From: Hyparrhenia diplandra
Lineage: Eukaryota > Streptophyta > Magnoliopsida > Poales > Poaceae
Length of the DNA: 64,000 nt
Assembly (NCBI GenBank): GCA_015847255.1
Contig: JADLZK010004649.1
Location: forward strand, 2,170,001 to 2,234,000
Direction of reading: 5' to 3'
A program made the translations under genes and the position numbers. The notes under the pieces are model-generated. The model was not told the DNA's origin. It made no database searches and saw only the letters and a list, made by a program, of their open reading frames with translations. Within the stretch, counting starts at the first letter, position 1. Each line of letters begins with the position of its first letter. This document shows, piece by piece, positions 21,373 to 32,400 of this stretch.

Positions 21373-22780
21373 ACATGCCGTTGCCAAATGCTACATATTG
21401 ACCAATAAACAGATCAGCTCGGCTGCTAACCTGCTACATTGACTATGTTTTATACCCCACTCCAGCACCGCGCCGACTGACTAAATCATTCTGGTTAGGT
21501 GATTAGCATTGTATAAGACTTGGGTCATGGAGGAATGTATATGCCAGATTCCTTAAAAATGCATTAGCCGGAGACTTGCGTTTTGCGACGAGGGGGCCCT
21601 CTAGGGAAAAGCCTCATAATTAATAAGGTTTCTAAAATACAACAAATGGACATAAAGTTATTTATCCTATACATTTTCTGAATAAACTTTACATCAAAGT
21701 CATGACAAAACTAGTGGGGGTTATTCTTGCTATATATTCTGAACAAAGTTTGCATCACCATAGTCATGAAAAAGCTAGCGGCGATGAACACGGCTGGCGC
21801 ACATAAGTCTTTGCGTTCATATGTTACGAATAAAGTTGTTTGTGAAGCACTATGGATTGATGGATCTACTCCACCAATGGTCGCAGGACCCAACAGCTGA
21901 ATATTCATATGTTGGCATGCAGGCATAAAACAACTGGCATGCCCGTCACGGCTTAGTGGAAACCAATGCATATATAAGATTTATTTTTGTAATAATAATA
22001 TGTTATCCTCCCAAAGGCACCTAATCACCCAAACACAAAGTGCATCCAACCTCTCGTGATGCCATGATTTGTGAAGTGGAGGTAGAGACCTTCTGGGTAC
22101 TTCTTAGAGAGATGTTTACATGAGAATAAAGGTAATTATGTTAAGCCTGGTACCTCATTAATTAAGAGGGGAAGATAGCGCCATTGACTCCCCAAGTCTT
22201 CTTACAGATATCCTTTACACGTGTATTACCACCAACAGCGACATTTCAGATTAGAAATATAAGAGTGGCTAGAATACAACCGCAAAGTAGTCCAAGTTTC
22301 TGATCCCAGCAACCCAGGCACAGTCAAATTGCTTTGTGAAAACAAGAGTTTGCAGAAGACAAGTAAACAAAAAGGGTGGTATAATGAAATTTAGAGAAAT
22401 AGAAGCACCCGACAGAAAATCCATGTCGCAAAACTTGTTTGGTGTTTATTCAAGTGCGAGCTAATAATGGATGACAGGAACCAACCAATCAAGTACCTTG
22501 GGACCTATTTGGATCCATGGATTAATAGTTACTAATAATTAGCTCATTTCAATCCAAATGGGTCTAGTTAATAGTTTAGCTAACTGTTAGTTGAATGTCA
22601 ACAAACAACTATCTTCTTAGTTTGGCAAAACCAGCTCATAGAAGCTAATAATTAGCTATCTAATATTAGTTATGAACTATAATAAGCTAGCTAACTAATA
22701 GCAGATATGGATCCAAAGAGAGCCTTTGGCAATTGGCACTAGGCTATTGCCCCAATTTTTCAAAGGCAGTAATTAGAGAA
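21373..22780. repeat. Tandem array unit alpha-1
   Basis: First of four related units. It begins ACATGCCGTTGCCAAATGCTAC and includes GACTCCCCAAGTCTTCTTAC (about 22175) and an internal MITE at 22500-22724. No convincing gene is found: minus-strand frames of 60-90 codons recur between units but accumulate stops independently, and I recognise no domain. Unit alpha-1 is most similar to alpha-2. Confidence 0.75.
22500..22724. mobile_element. hAT-like MITE in unit alpha-1
   Basis: Ends are GGGACCTATTTGGATCCATGG and, inverted, GGCTCTCTTTGGATCC. The interior is rich in TAGTTAGCTAATTATTAG-type palindromic words. A related copy sits at the matching place in each of the other three units, so it inserted before the array amplified. 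Confidence 0.6.
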
Positions 22781-24350
22781 ACATGTCGTTGTCAAATGCT
22801 ACATATTGACCAATAAGTAGATCAGCTTGGCTGCTAGCCTACTACAGACTATGTTTTATACCCGGCTCCAGCAAGGTGCCAACTGACTAAATCCATCTGG
22901 ATAGGTGATTAGCACTGCATAAGATTTGGGTATTGGAGGATAGGATATGCCAAACTCCTTAAAAATGCATTAGCGGGAGACTTGCATTTGCGACGATCAG
23001 GGGCCTCGGGGAAAAGCATCATAATAAGGTTTCTAAAATACAGAAAGTGGACATAAAGTTGTTCGTCCTATATATTTTCTGAATAAAGTTTGCATCAAAG
23101 TCGTGACAAAGTTAATGGGTGTTATTCTTGCTATATATTCTGAATAAAGTTTTGCATCATCATAGTCATGACAAGCTAGCGTGGGTGAACAGTGCTGGCA
23201 CACATAAGTCTTTGATTTCATATGTTACGAATAAAGTTGTTTGTGGAACACTATGAATGGATGCATCTACCTCCACCAATGCTTGCAGGACCCAATAGCT
23301 GAATATTCATATGTTGGCATGTAGGCATTAAACAACTGGCACACCCTTCACGGCATAGTAGAAACCAAAGCATATATAAGATTTATTTTTGTAATAATAA
23401 TATGTTGTCCTCCCAAGGCACGTAACCACCCAAACACAAATGTTCATCCAACCTCTTGTCAAGCCATGACTTGTAAAATGGAGCAGGTAGAGACCTGCTG
23501 TCTACTTCTTAGAGAGATGTTTACATGAGAACAAAGGTAACTGTGACAAGCCTGATACCACATTAATTAAGAGGGGAAGATAGCGCCATTGACTCCACAA
23601 GTCTCCTTAGAGATGTTCTTTACATATGTATTACCACCACAAGCGACATTTGAGATTAGAAAAATAAGAGTGCCTAGAATGCAACCGCAAAGTAGTCCAA
23701 GTTGATCCCAGCAACCCAGGCACCATCAAATTGATTTGTCAAAACAAAAGTTTACAGAACACAAGCATACAAAAAGAGTGGTATAATGAAATTTAGAGAA
23801 ACAGAAGCATCGGACAGAAAATCCAACCTTGTCCCGAATCTTATTTGGAGTTTGTTCAAGTGCGAGTTAATAATGGATGACGGGAACCAACCAATCAAGT
23901 ACCTTAGGACCTGTTTGGATCCATGGAGTTAATAGCCAAGTTTTAAATAGCGGGCTATGACAAATAGCGGCGCATTTTTTTTTTTTTGGGGCTATAAAGC
24001 TATAGCGAGCTACGCCAGATAGCGGTTTATAAAAAAACTATGAAAAAAACTACAATAATTGATGTCAAAACAAGACAAATATGATATTTAGTGAACACAA
24101 ATACGTTTACAAGGTTCTACAAGTCTAAATAACTTAATAGTTAGCTACTAATAATAATAGCTCATTTCGATCCAATTTTTCAAAGGAGAGTGCAACTGAG
24201 TTGACTCTACAAAGTCTTTGTGTTGTAGCAATTTCCATGCATAGTATTGCCATCACTTAGTGACTCTTTGACAAGGATTGGTAGCCTACAAGTGTGACCA
24301 CGAGGTAACTAGTTCCAATTTCCTGAGCATTGGTGCCCCAAGCCAAATCG
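22781..24350. repeat. Tandem array unit beta-1
   Basis: Begins ACATGTCGTTGTCAAATGCTAC. It differs from alpha units by shared variants, for example GACTCCACAAGTCTCCTTAG at about 23592 and the shorter AAGTTGATCCCAGCAACCC. It ends with a tail module (about 24180-24350) with TTTGTGTTGTAGCAATTTCC and CAATTTCCTGAGCATTG, found otherwise only in beta-2. On the minus strand the tail can be read GAPMLRKLELVTSWS, which faintly resembles an LRR end of an NLR, but there is too little to call. Confidence 0.75.
23906..24177. mobile_element. MITE copy in beta-1, itself interrupted by a second MITE
   Basis: The first end, AGGACCTGTTTGGATCCATGG, starts at 23906. At about 23937-24125 unrelated sequence interrupts it, beginning AAATAGCGGGCTATGACAAAT with TATAGCGAGCTACGCCAGAT inverted words and a T-run. 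The first MITE then resumes (TAGTTAGCTACTAATAATAA) and lacks its right end. This is a nested insertion with a deletion. Confidence 0.55.
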
Positions 24351-24596
24351 AAGACATCGAAACTGAGAGAAAGATGTCTCGGGAGAAATTGATTATATTC
24401 AGACTAGTGTGCGCAAGTACATGTAGTAGGCATGGAGTCTTCCTGACCAACCATGTCAGGTCTCCATGCCTAGAATTTCCATGCAGATAGAGGATGAGCA
24501 GCAGCAGTCAACAGAAAAGGGTTGTTTTGGGAGCGGTCCAGGGGGGTTCACAGAGGGAAACACACGATATGATATACGCCAGTTTCAAAGGTGCTT
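24351..24596. other. Spacer between the two alpha-beta dimers
   Basis: About 250 bp not matched elsewhere in the array. It includes an inverted pair, GTAGGCATGGAGTCTTCCTG and TCTCCATGCC (about 24427-24472). No gene is seen. Confidence 0.45.
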
Positions 24597-25901
24597 TTGT
24601 TGCTGGCTTCAGCAAGGCCCCAACTGACTAACCCTTGTTAGGTGATTAGCATTGTAAGATTCAGGTCTTGGAGGAAAGGACATACCTGATTCCTTAAAAA
24701 TGCATTAGGTAGAGACTTGCGTTTGCGACCATGAAATGCCTCTCGGGAAAAGTAATAAGGTTTCTAAAATACAGCAACTGGGCATTAAGTTATTGGTCCT
24801 ATATTTCTGAAGAAACTTCACATCAAAATCATGACAAAGCTATTGGGGGTTTTTCGTTAAGTAAAGTATGCATCATCATAGTCATGAAAAAGCTAGTGGG
24901 GTTGTTGACACTGCTGGCCCACATAAGTCTTTGCTTCCATTTGTTATGAATAAAGTTGTATGTGAAGCACTATGAGTTGATGGATCTGCCTCCACCATTG
25001 GTCAGAAGACCCAACAGCGGAATATTCATATGTTGGCGTGCAGGCATAAAACAACTGGCACGCCTGACACGGCATAGTGGAAACCAATGCATATATAAGA
25101 TTTATTTTTGTAATAGTAATAATATGTTATCCTCCCAAAGGCACCTAATCACCCAAACACAAAAGCGCATCCAACCTCTCGTGATGCCACGATTTGTGAA
25201 GTGGAGCAGGTAGAGACCTTCTGGGTACTTCTTAGAGAGATGTTTACACTGGAATAAGGTAATTATGTTAAGCCTGGTACCACATTAATTAAGAGGGGAA
25301 GATAGCGTCATTGACTCCCCAAGTCTTCTTACAGATATCCTTTACATGTGTATTACCACCAACAGCGACATTTCAGATTAGAAATATAAGACTGGCTAGA
25401 ATACAACCGCAAAGTAGTACAAGTTTCTGATCCCAGCAACCCAGGCACAGTCAAATTGCTTTGTGAAAACAAAAGTTTGCAGAAGACAAGTAAACAAAAA
25501 GGGTGGTATAATGAAATATAGAGAAATAGAAGCACCCCGACAGAAAATCCATGTCGCAAAACTTGTTTGGAGTCTATTCAAGTGCAAGCTAATAATGGAT
25601 GAAAGGACCCAACCAATCAAGTACCTCAGGACCTATTTGGATCCATGGATTAATAGTTACTAATAATTAGCTCATTTCGATCCAAATGGGTCTAGTTAAT
25701 AGTTTAGCTAATTGTTAGTTGAATGTCAACAAACAACTATCTTATTAGTTTGGCAAAACCAGCTCATAGAAGCTAATAATTAGCTAGCTAATATTAGTTA
25801 TGAACTATAATAAGCTAGCTAACTAATAGCAGCTACGAATTCGAAGAGAGCCTTTGGCACTAGGCTATTGCCCCAATTTTTCAAAGGCAGTAATTAGAGA
25901 A
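24597..25901. repeat. Tandem array unit alpha-2 (5' shortened)
   Basis: Starts inside the unit, at sequence equivalent to TGGCTTCAGCAAGGCCCCAA, so the first about 80 bp are missing. It shares alpha-type variants with alpha-1 (GACTCCCCAAGTCTTCTTAC, AAGTTTCTGATCCCAGC). It carries the MITE at 25628-25852. Confidence 0.72.
25628..25852. mobile_element. hAT-like MITE in unit alpha-2
   Basis: The left end is AGGACCTATTTGGATCCATGG. The right end is mutated (GAATTCGAAGAGAGCC in place of GGATCCAAAGAGAGCC). It is otherwise nearly the same as the alpha-1 copy. Confidence 0.6.
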
Positions 25902-27335
25902 ACATGTCGTTGCCAAATGCTACATATTGATCAATAAGTAGATCAACTTGGCTGCTAGCCTGCTACAGACTATGTTTTATACCCGGCTCCAGCAAGGCGC
26001 CAAATGACTAAATCCATCTGGATAGGTGATTAGCACTGTATAAGATTCGGGTCTTCGAGGATTGGATATGCCAGACTCCTTAAAAATGCATTAGCGGGAG
26101 ACCTGCATTTGCGATGATCAGGGGCCTCCGGGCAAAAGCATCATAATAAGGTTTCTAAAATACAGAAAATGGACACAAAGTTGTTCGTCCTATATATTTT
26201 CTGAATAAAGTTTGCATCAAAGTCATGACAAAGTTAATGGGTGTTATTCTTGCTATATATTCTGAATAAAGTTTTGCATCATCATAATCATGACAATGCT
26301 AGCGTGGGTGAACAGTGCTGGCACACATAAGTCTTTGATTTCATATGTTACGAATAAAGTTGTTTGTGAAACACTATGAATGGATGCATCTACCTCCACC
26401 AATGCTAGCAGGACCCCAACAGCTGAATATTCACCCAAACACAAAAGTCCATCCAACCTCTTGTCATGACATGACTTGTGAAATGGAGCAGGTAGAGACC
26501 AGCTGTCTACTTCTTAGAGAGATGTTTACATGAGAACAAAGGTAACTGTGACAAGCCTGATACCACATTAATTAAGGGGGGAAGATAACGCCATTGACTC
26601 CACAAGTCGCCTTAGAAATGTTCTTTACATATGTATTGCCACCACAAGCGACATTTGAGATTAGAAAAATAAGAGCGCCTAGAATGCAACCGCAAAGTAG
26701 TCCAAGTTGATCCCAGCAACCCAGGCACCACCAAATTGATTTGTCAAAACAAAGGTTTACAGAAGAAAAGCATACAAAAAGGGTGGTATAATAAAATTTA
26801 GAGAAACAGAAGCATCCGGACAGAAAATCCAACCTTGTACCGAATCTTATTTGGAGTTTGTTCAAGTGAATAATGGATGACGGGAACCAACCAATCAAGT
26901 ACCTTAGGACCTGTTTCGATCCATGGAGTTAATAGTTAGCTACTAATAATTAGCGCATTTCGATCCAAGACGGTCCAGTTAGTAGTTAGCTAATTGTTAG
27001 TTGAATGTTAACAAACAACCATGTCATTAGTTGGGCAAAACCAGCTAATATTAGCTATCAACTATAAGCTAGATAACAAATACAAGCAAATGGATCCAAA
27101 GAGAGCCTTGGGCACTAGGTTATTGCCCCCAATTTTTCACAGGAGAGTGTAACCATTGGCACTAGAGCTAACCAATATAACATAACCATTGACTCTACAG
27201 AGTCTTTGTGTTGTAGCAATTTCCATGTATAGTATTGCCATAACTTCAGTGATTCTTTGACAAGGATGGATTGGTAGCCTGCGACTGTGACCACAAACAA
27301 GCTAATTCCAATTTCCTGAGCATTGCTGCCCCAAA
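25902..27335. repeat. Tandem array unit beta-2
   Basis: Begins ACATGTCGTTGCCAAATGCTAC. It carries beta-type variants (GACTCCACAAGTCGCCTTAG, AAGTTGATCCCAGC) and the tail module at about 27195-27335. Relative to beta-1 it lacks about 120 bp after 26425 (the stretch with ATGTTGGCATG). The MITE copy is at 26906-27107. On the minus strand the tail again reads MLRKLELACLWS. Confidence 0.75.
26906..27107. mobile_element. hAT-like MITE in unit beta-2
   Basis: AGGACCTGTTTCGATCCATGG on the left and TGGATCCAAAGAGAGCC on the right, slightly shortened internally. It is the fourth copy of the same insertion. Confidence 0.6.
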
Positions 27336-28079
27336 TATGACCAAATTCTCAAAATAAAATTGAAGAAATTTCAATTCAATAACAAGCAAAAGTACAGGAC
27401 GAAATACTGATAGATTTTGAGCACAGATGCGGCCATGCGTTTGTGACGGCTGACCTGATTAATTGAAGCACCCCGGCGCCATCGGAGGGTGGAGAACCTG
27501 GCGGCGGGCCTGCCTCTGGGCTAGCTTCCTCCGCCCTCACACACCGTCAGGGAGAGACCTGTTACGCTCAGTGCCCTCCCCCGTACGGCCGTCTCCCTCT
27601 GGTAACGCGCCGCCGCTCTGCCCCGCGGCGGCCGCGCCGGCGACCGCCAGGTGGGATGAGAGCGCCTGCAACCATGAAATGAAGCTGGGCTGAGCCCACG
27701 ACCCAAAAACTCAGAAGGGCCAAACTCAGGATCACGAATAACCAAGGCCCACACTCCGATGGGCCTACACGTTATGAAAAAATTCGCACTCACTCTGCTT
27801 CTTGTATATGCACTCTGATCACTAATAATGTCCTGTTCATACGCACTCTGCTTCTAAAAAAATGGATGGTGCGCGTAGAGCCATTTGGAACAAAACAATT
27901 TCATCTTATACAGAGACCGATAACTTCATGTCGGACATGGATATGGTTGTGCCTGACATGAAACCTGTTGCGAAACAGCAATGTCTGACTTGCAGCAACG
28001 AACTGTAGAACAAGCAACACGGTTTCAAACCACAGGAGCCAGGACAACCTAAGTAAAACGGTTTCAGACATCAACGGAG
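27336..28079. repeat. Partial intergenic B-type block downstream of NLR1
   Basis: 27336-27460 is AT-rich without features. From about 27640 there is a degenerate copy of the GC-rich block that recurs at 28080-28640. It holds GAGCCCACGACCC, AAGGCCCACACTCCGATGGGCC and CTCTGCTTCTAAAAAAATGG, with TGGGCC/GGCCCA (site II) motifs. 27480-27660 is GC-rich with short open frames that I judge non-coding. Confidence 0.5.
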
Positions 28080-28640
28080 TCAGTGGACGGAAGTTTTGAA
28101 AAATTCAGTCAAATGGCGCAAGCTGTGCAGAAGATAAGACAGACCAAAATATACCTGAGAAGTTTCAGGGGCGAAGCATTCGAGCCATAAATCAGTCTCC
28201 GTAGCGAACCTTGGTGAGGAACGGTAAGCCGGCTTGAACGCGTGCCGACGGCGCCGGAGCCGGCGGTGCGTTGTGGACGAGATTACGGTGGGACCCGCAG
28301 GCGAACCCTCGAGGGAAAGGCCCGCCCGGCCCCGACGAGGCGCCATTCGCCACTGCAGCTCAGAGCACATTCCCTGGGCCCTGGCGTCGCCGGCGGAGTG
28401 CCCCACCACCGGTGGCTCCCGCTCCTACACCGGCGCCTGCCCGCCGCCGTCCACTGCGCTGCGCCCAGCTGGGCTAACGCGCACGTACGGGTAAAGCCCA
28501 CGGCCCAAACTTGTGTAAGGGCCGATGGGCCTATACGGAACGACATCAGTCCAAACTCCCTTCCGCCAATCTATTCTGAATGCCCACTCTGCTTCTGAAA
28601 AATGGATAGTGCAGAATTCCATTTCTGAAACCGGAACACA
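28080..28640 (-). promoter_or_regulatory. Recurrent site II block with an exon-like frame (copy 1 complete)
   Basis: Read on the minus strand it starts with TGGGCC/GGCCCA elements (about 28570-28480), as in plant TCP-bound site II promoters. An ATG at 28346 follows, opening MAPRRGRAGLSLEGSPAG and continuing to CFAPETSQ, where CTCAG precedes a GTATAT donor (28155/28154). The copy near 61680 keeps the same opening with one in-frame 3-nt insertion. I recognise no family for this short basic sequence. Its place upstream (on the minus strand) of other units and downstream of an NLR 3' end suggests a promoter and first exon or leader of the neighbouring gene copy. This is inference from layout. Confidence 0.4.
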
Positions 28641-28936
28641 GGGGATGCAATAGCATGGATCACAATGCTTTCATTCTTATATACGTTACAGACTGATAAC
28701 AGCATGTCAGACAATTAACTCAACAAACCATACATTTCACAAACAAGGGTCACTTGCTTGTTTCCGATTATTTATTAACGACAATACACAGCAGCACGTC
28801 TGAATACACATGCACACGCGCTACCAAACCAAACGGGTCTGAATTAACACATAAGCTATAATAAGGCAAGTTTTTCCACGATCCAAACTTATGCAAGGAA
28901 CCATATGTGCCGTTGACAAAACACAGTCCGGCTTCG
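28641..28936 (-). repeat. NLR 3' flank, conserved between the three NLR copies
   Basis: AT-rich 3' flank shared with about 48020-48350 and 62080-62680, with ATGGATCACAATG, CAGACTGATAACAGCATGTC and GACAAAACACAGTCCGGCTTCGTCAT. It probably includes the 3' untranslated region and terminator of NLR1. No protein is recognised. Confidence 0.55.
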
Positions 28937-29146
28937 TCATTGTAGCGAGCCTGCTATGCAGATAAACAATGGGACAATAATGCTCCAGGAGTGCCTCCAG
29001 TCCTGGAAGTTCCAGAACAACAAGGGTTTCAGGATCTCATTAGTCATTTCAGTACTGCTTGCTTCAATGATGCCAGACCACCTCCTCTCAACACCATCAG
29101 ATACCATATTTCCATGTTTTTCGTTCCCATAGCTTAGTCGCTCTCG
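28937..29146 (-). other. NLR1 3' exon, coding or 3' UTR
   Basis: The acceptor TTTTCATTTTCAG precedes 29146. One frame stays open for 69 codons and ends with TGA at 28937, with TNEILKPLLFW and a hydrophobic end WSIIVPLFICIAGSLQ. However, the splice phase left by exon 2 (DE+AG) leads instead to a stop after a few residues. So this may be a 3' UTR exon whose long frame is accidental. Homologous blocks are at 48561 and 62891. Confidence 0.5.
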
Positions 29147-29435
29147 CTGAAAATGAAAAACACATATTACTAATTACTGTGCATCCAAGAATAGAAATCG
29201 TTAACCGCAGAACCAGCAATGTGCATGGGTTTACATCATCAGAGACAAAAAGGACAGTCTAAAAACAAGACTGCAGACCTTCACCCACATAAAACTAATC
29301 TACTAGGCATCAATAATAAATGCAGCCGCAGGGTCTCGTACTACCTGATTAAGTCTACATAGTGTGGATTTGCAGCGTATATAAAATGTAGGCAGACGAA
29401 TTTGAGGAAATAAAGGAAAAAATTGAACAGTATAC

Positions 29436-32400
29436 CTTTCATCTGGGTTGATTGAAAGAGCGTCTGATATGTCTTTCTTAACAAGGCCGTCAAGCACATT
29501 TTTGTTAAACTGGTTCATATCCATAGTTGGGCAGTATTCAATACGAAGTTCCCGAAGAGCAGAGAAAGTGCCAGGACCACCGCTGGATCCTAAGGATGCA
29601 AGGCATTGACAGCTGTAAAGAGACAGTGTTTTTAATGATGACGCGTTTCCCAAGGAATCGACTGACTGTAACTTATTGCACTTGTAAATATATAGTTTCT
29701 CGAGTTGATCCAGCTGCCCTGACACCGAACAGAGCTCATTGCCCTCGTGGATTAGCAAACTCTTGAGGGGACGGTGGTAGATTTTGAAGTGTTACCAGGT
29801 TATCACAGCTTGTTATCTCTAAAGTTACTAGGCATGGACAAGGAATCATTGGATACGGAGATTGCTCTGGAGTATCGATAGGTGCGGTGTCTTGGCAGTA
29901 TTCCTGTGACGTACAGGCTTCAGGACGTTTCTCCTTTTCCAATATGAATTCAAGTCTAGGGCACTCCATAATACCAATACTTCTCAGCATTTCGCACCAA
30001 CTGATTTGAATCGTTTTAAGAGCCTGTGGCAGCGTCAGAAGATGTTCCATCTTTCTGCAGTTCTGAATTTCCAATGTTTGAAGCGACGCCAGGCGCTCTA
30101 TATTTTCGGGCAAGCTGTCCCAGTCACAATGTTTAATGCAAAGCTCACACGGACCAATGAAGAGTTCACTACCTTCAGGAATAGATGCCAGCTGGCTACA
30201 ATAACTAGAGAGTTCAAGTCTGTGCAGGTGCTTTGGGGCGTGTGGATGGTGGCGACTCAACATCCAGCAAGGATACCTTGAACCCATGTAGTAAGAGATC
30301 TCGAGCTTTTCAAGATGCTTTGGGGGGCAAAGCCCCTCAAGCACCTCTCGCTTCCACGTCCGGGTCCCACTCCGTCCTCTTATACAAGCCAAAGTCCAGT
30401 TTGGTCTCTTCGAGTTGCTTCTTGTAGATTAGGTGGGCTTCAATAGCTTGGTCTTTGCTTGGACAGTCCCAAGCCTCCCTATAAACGAGAGAACCTCGAA
30501 GACTGTTTAGGTGCATGAGCTGCTTCAACTCATGCCCTCGTTCCTTCTTCACATAAAACTCTTTAAGTGTTTGGAGTGACTTCAGCCCTCCAATGTTGGG
30601 GAAAGACAATGGAGCAGAGATGTGCCGCAGATAGATTAGATTAGCCATATCTTCCGGACAGGCTGCCATGAAACAAGGAATATCTATGGTCTGGATATGG
30701 TAAAGCTTGCTAAATGCGCTTGGCAAAATCAGATTGAATAGGCCATGGGTACCAAGATAACGTAGATGCTTCATCTGATCAATAGATTCTGGGACTGACA
30801 AATCTGATGGCCTATTATTTAGTTTAATGATTAGCACGCGCAGTTTCGTTAACCTCATGAACAAACACTCCAAGAGTTTTTCTAAGTCATCCTCTCTTTT
30901 CATGGTTTCCTTGCTCAATGACCACCACGACTGATGCTCCTTAATGATAAGGGTGTGTAAATTTTTATGTCCACAATTTTCTCTACAATCTCTACGCTAC
31001 CTTGTCGGTCTCAATGAAGATATGGTGAACACCTCCAGGGATATCTTTAGGTGGGTCATTGCAACCAATTCTAAAGAAGTCACCTCTAGAAACCCTCTCT
31101 GCCAACTCGTGTAGCAGGTCATGTATTGTGAATTCCTTGCCAAAATACCTTCTTTTTACTTGCAGAAATGAGAATGTCAAGAATCGATCAAAGTAGCTCG
31201 GCCTATATCTTCCGGTTCCTCTATTGCATTATTCCGGTGTTTACAAATCCTTGTGCTATCCGGAGGGGAACCAACTCATCTCGTTTTATTTCATATCCTT
31301 TGGGGAAAATCCTAAATTATGTAAAGCATCGCCCGATGTCACCATCAAGCTGCCGATAGCTCCACCACAGAGCTCCCATTGTTTCACTCAACACATCAAG
31401 GTTCTTTGTTGTTTTCCCGAAAAAATGAGTACTGTTATTACTCTTAAGCCGTCTTTATACTTTGTTCTTCTTGCCGCAATGGGTGATCTCGCCAAGCTTT
31501 TTCACAATTTTTCTCGCTATTTCTTTATATCTATGATAATCAGTACCGGTGACATGACTATCTTCTAGGGCATAGTGCATGAACATGGAGAGGTACTGCC
31601 CCTTCTAAATCGGTATTGGGATTTGCTCACGAGCACCTATAGCCGCAATTTGCATCTTGTTTTTGAGTCGTCACCGGGATTCGACTTCCACTCCGCCCAA
31701 CACGAAGCACATCAAGTAGAATCCCATGTTCCTTGGATTTGTCACCATTGACCCGAGAGATCATCCAATATCAACAAGAAGCATTTGTCTTTCAATTCTT
31801 TCTCCAACTCTCGCTTTAAGGCTTCAGAGATCTTTTATCTCTGTTTTTAGACTTTTAGGATTATTGGTGCCGGGTTGCTTGATCTGGTCCAAGCATTTCA
31901 CGGAATATATCACGGATGCTGAATGTCTTCCCCACAAGAATGAACATGGTAAGGTTGAAATGTCCTGCACCCATCTCATAATCACAAACATATTGTGCGT
32001 GGTACTCTTTCCGTAACTTGTAATGCCATATATGCCAATCACGAATAAGGTTTCTTGGTGCTCGAGCTTGATGCATCGGTATCCGGTGCCTCCACGAAGC
32101 ATCCCGCATATATGCTCACGGTGCTTGTCTCGACCAAACACTTCCTTTTCAATCCTTCCGTACGCGTCATCAATTTCTTTACGTGTGCCGATGCTTTCCT
32201 TGGCACTTTGTTCTTCACGGTGCAAGCCGCCGCCGCTTTCCTTGTCACCGTCCGTGTGGGTGCCGCTGCTACTATTTTTATCATTGAACAGATCTGATTT
32301 CTTGGAGGTAATGAGAATATCTTCTATGCACTTTATTCGATTCTTCAGACTGATTCTTTGGGTTATTGGCACTAAAGATTCTATCTGCACTGGCATCCTT
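29436..32400 (-). pseudogene. NLR1 exon 2: NB-ARC and LRR region, frameshifted
   Basis: After the acceptor the frame reads toward EIDDAYGRIEKEVFGRDKHR, a normal linker before NB-ARC, then VIGIYGITSYGKSTT (P-loop, GxxxxGKS retained). Immediately after, the frame is lost; the expected sequence resumes in another frame as AQYVCDYEMGAGHFN and FSIRDIFREM. Kinase-2 appears as FLLILDDLS near 31765. RNBS-D/winged-helix pieces are at about 31380-31200 (ETMGALWWSY, IFPKGYEIKRDELVP). The MHD motif is IHD (FTIHDLLHELAERV, about 31128-31095). The LRR region (30918-29436) has typical grass repeats with LEKLEI, LQTLEIQNC and LVTLEITSCDNLVTL, and shifts frame near 30390 and 29760. Confidence 0.85.

Noticed and set aside
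21711..21971. Minus-strand frame of 86 codons in the tandem array
   Set aside because: The equivalent frames in the other three units carry different stops and indels, so it is not conserved as protein.
22000..27000. Possible CRISPR-like or satellite array
   Set aside because: The units are 1.3-1.6 kb and contain MITEs; there is no short repeat-spacer pattern, and the sequence is eukaryotic.
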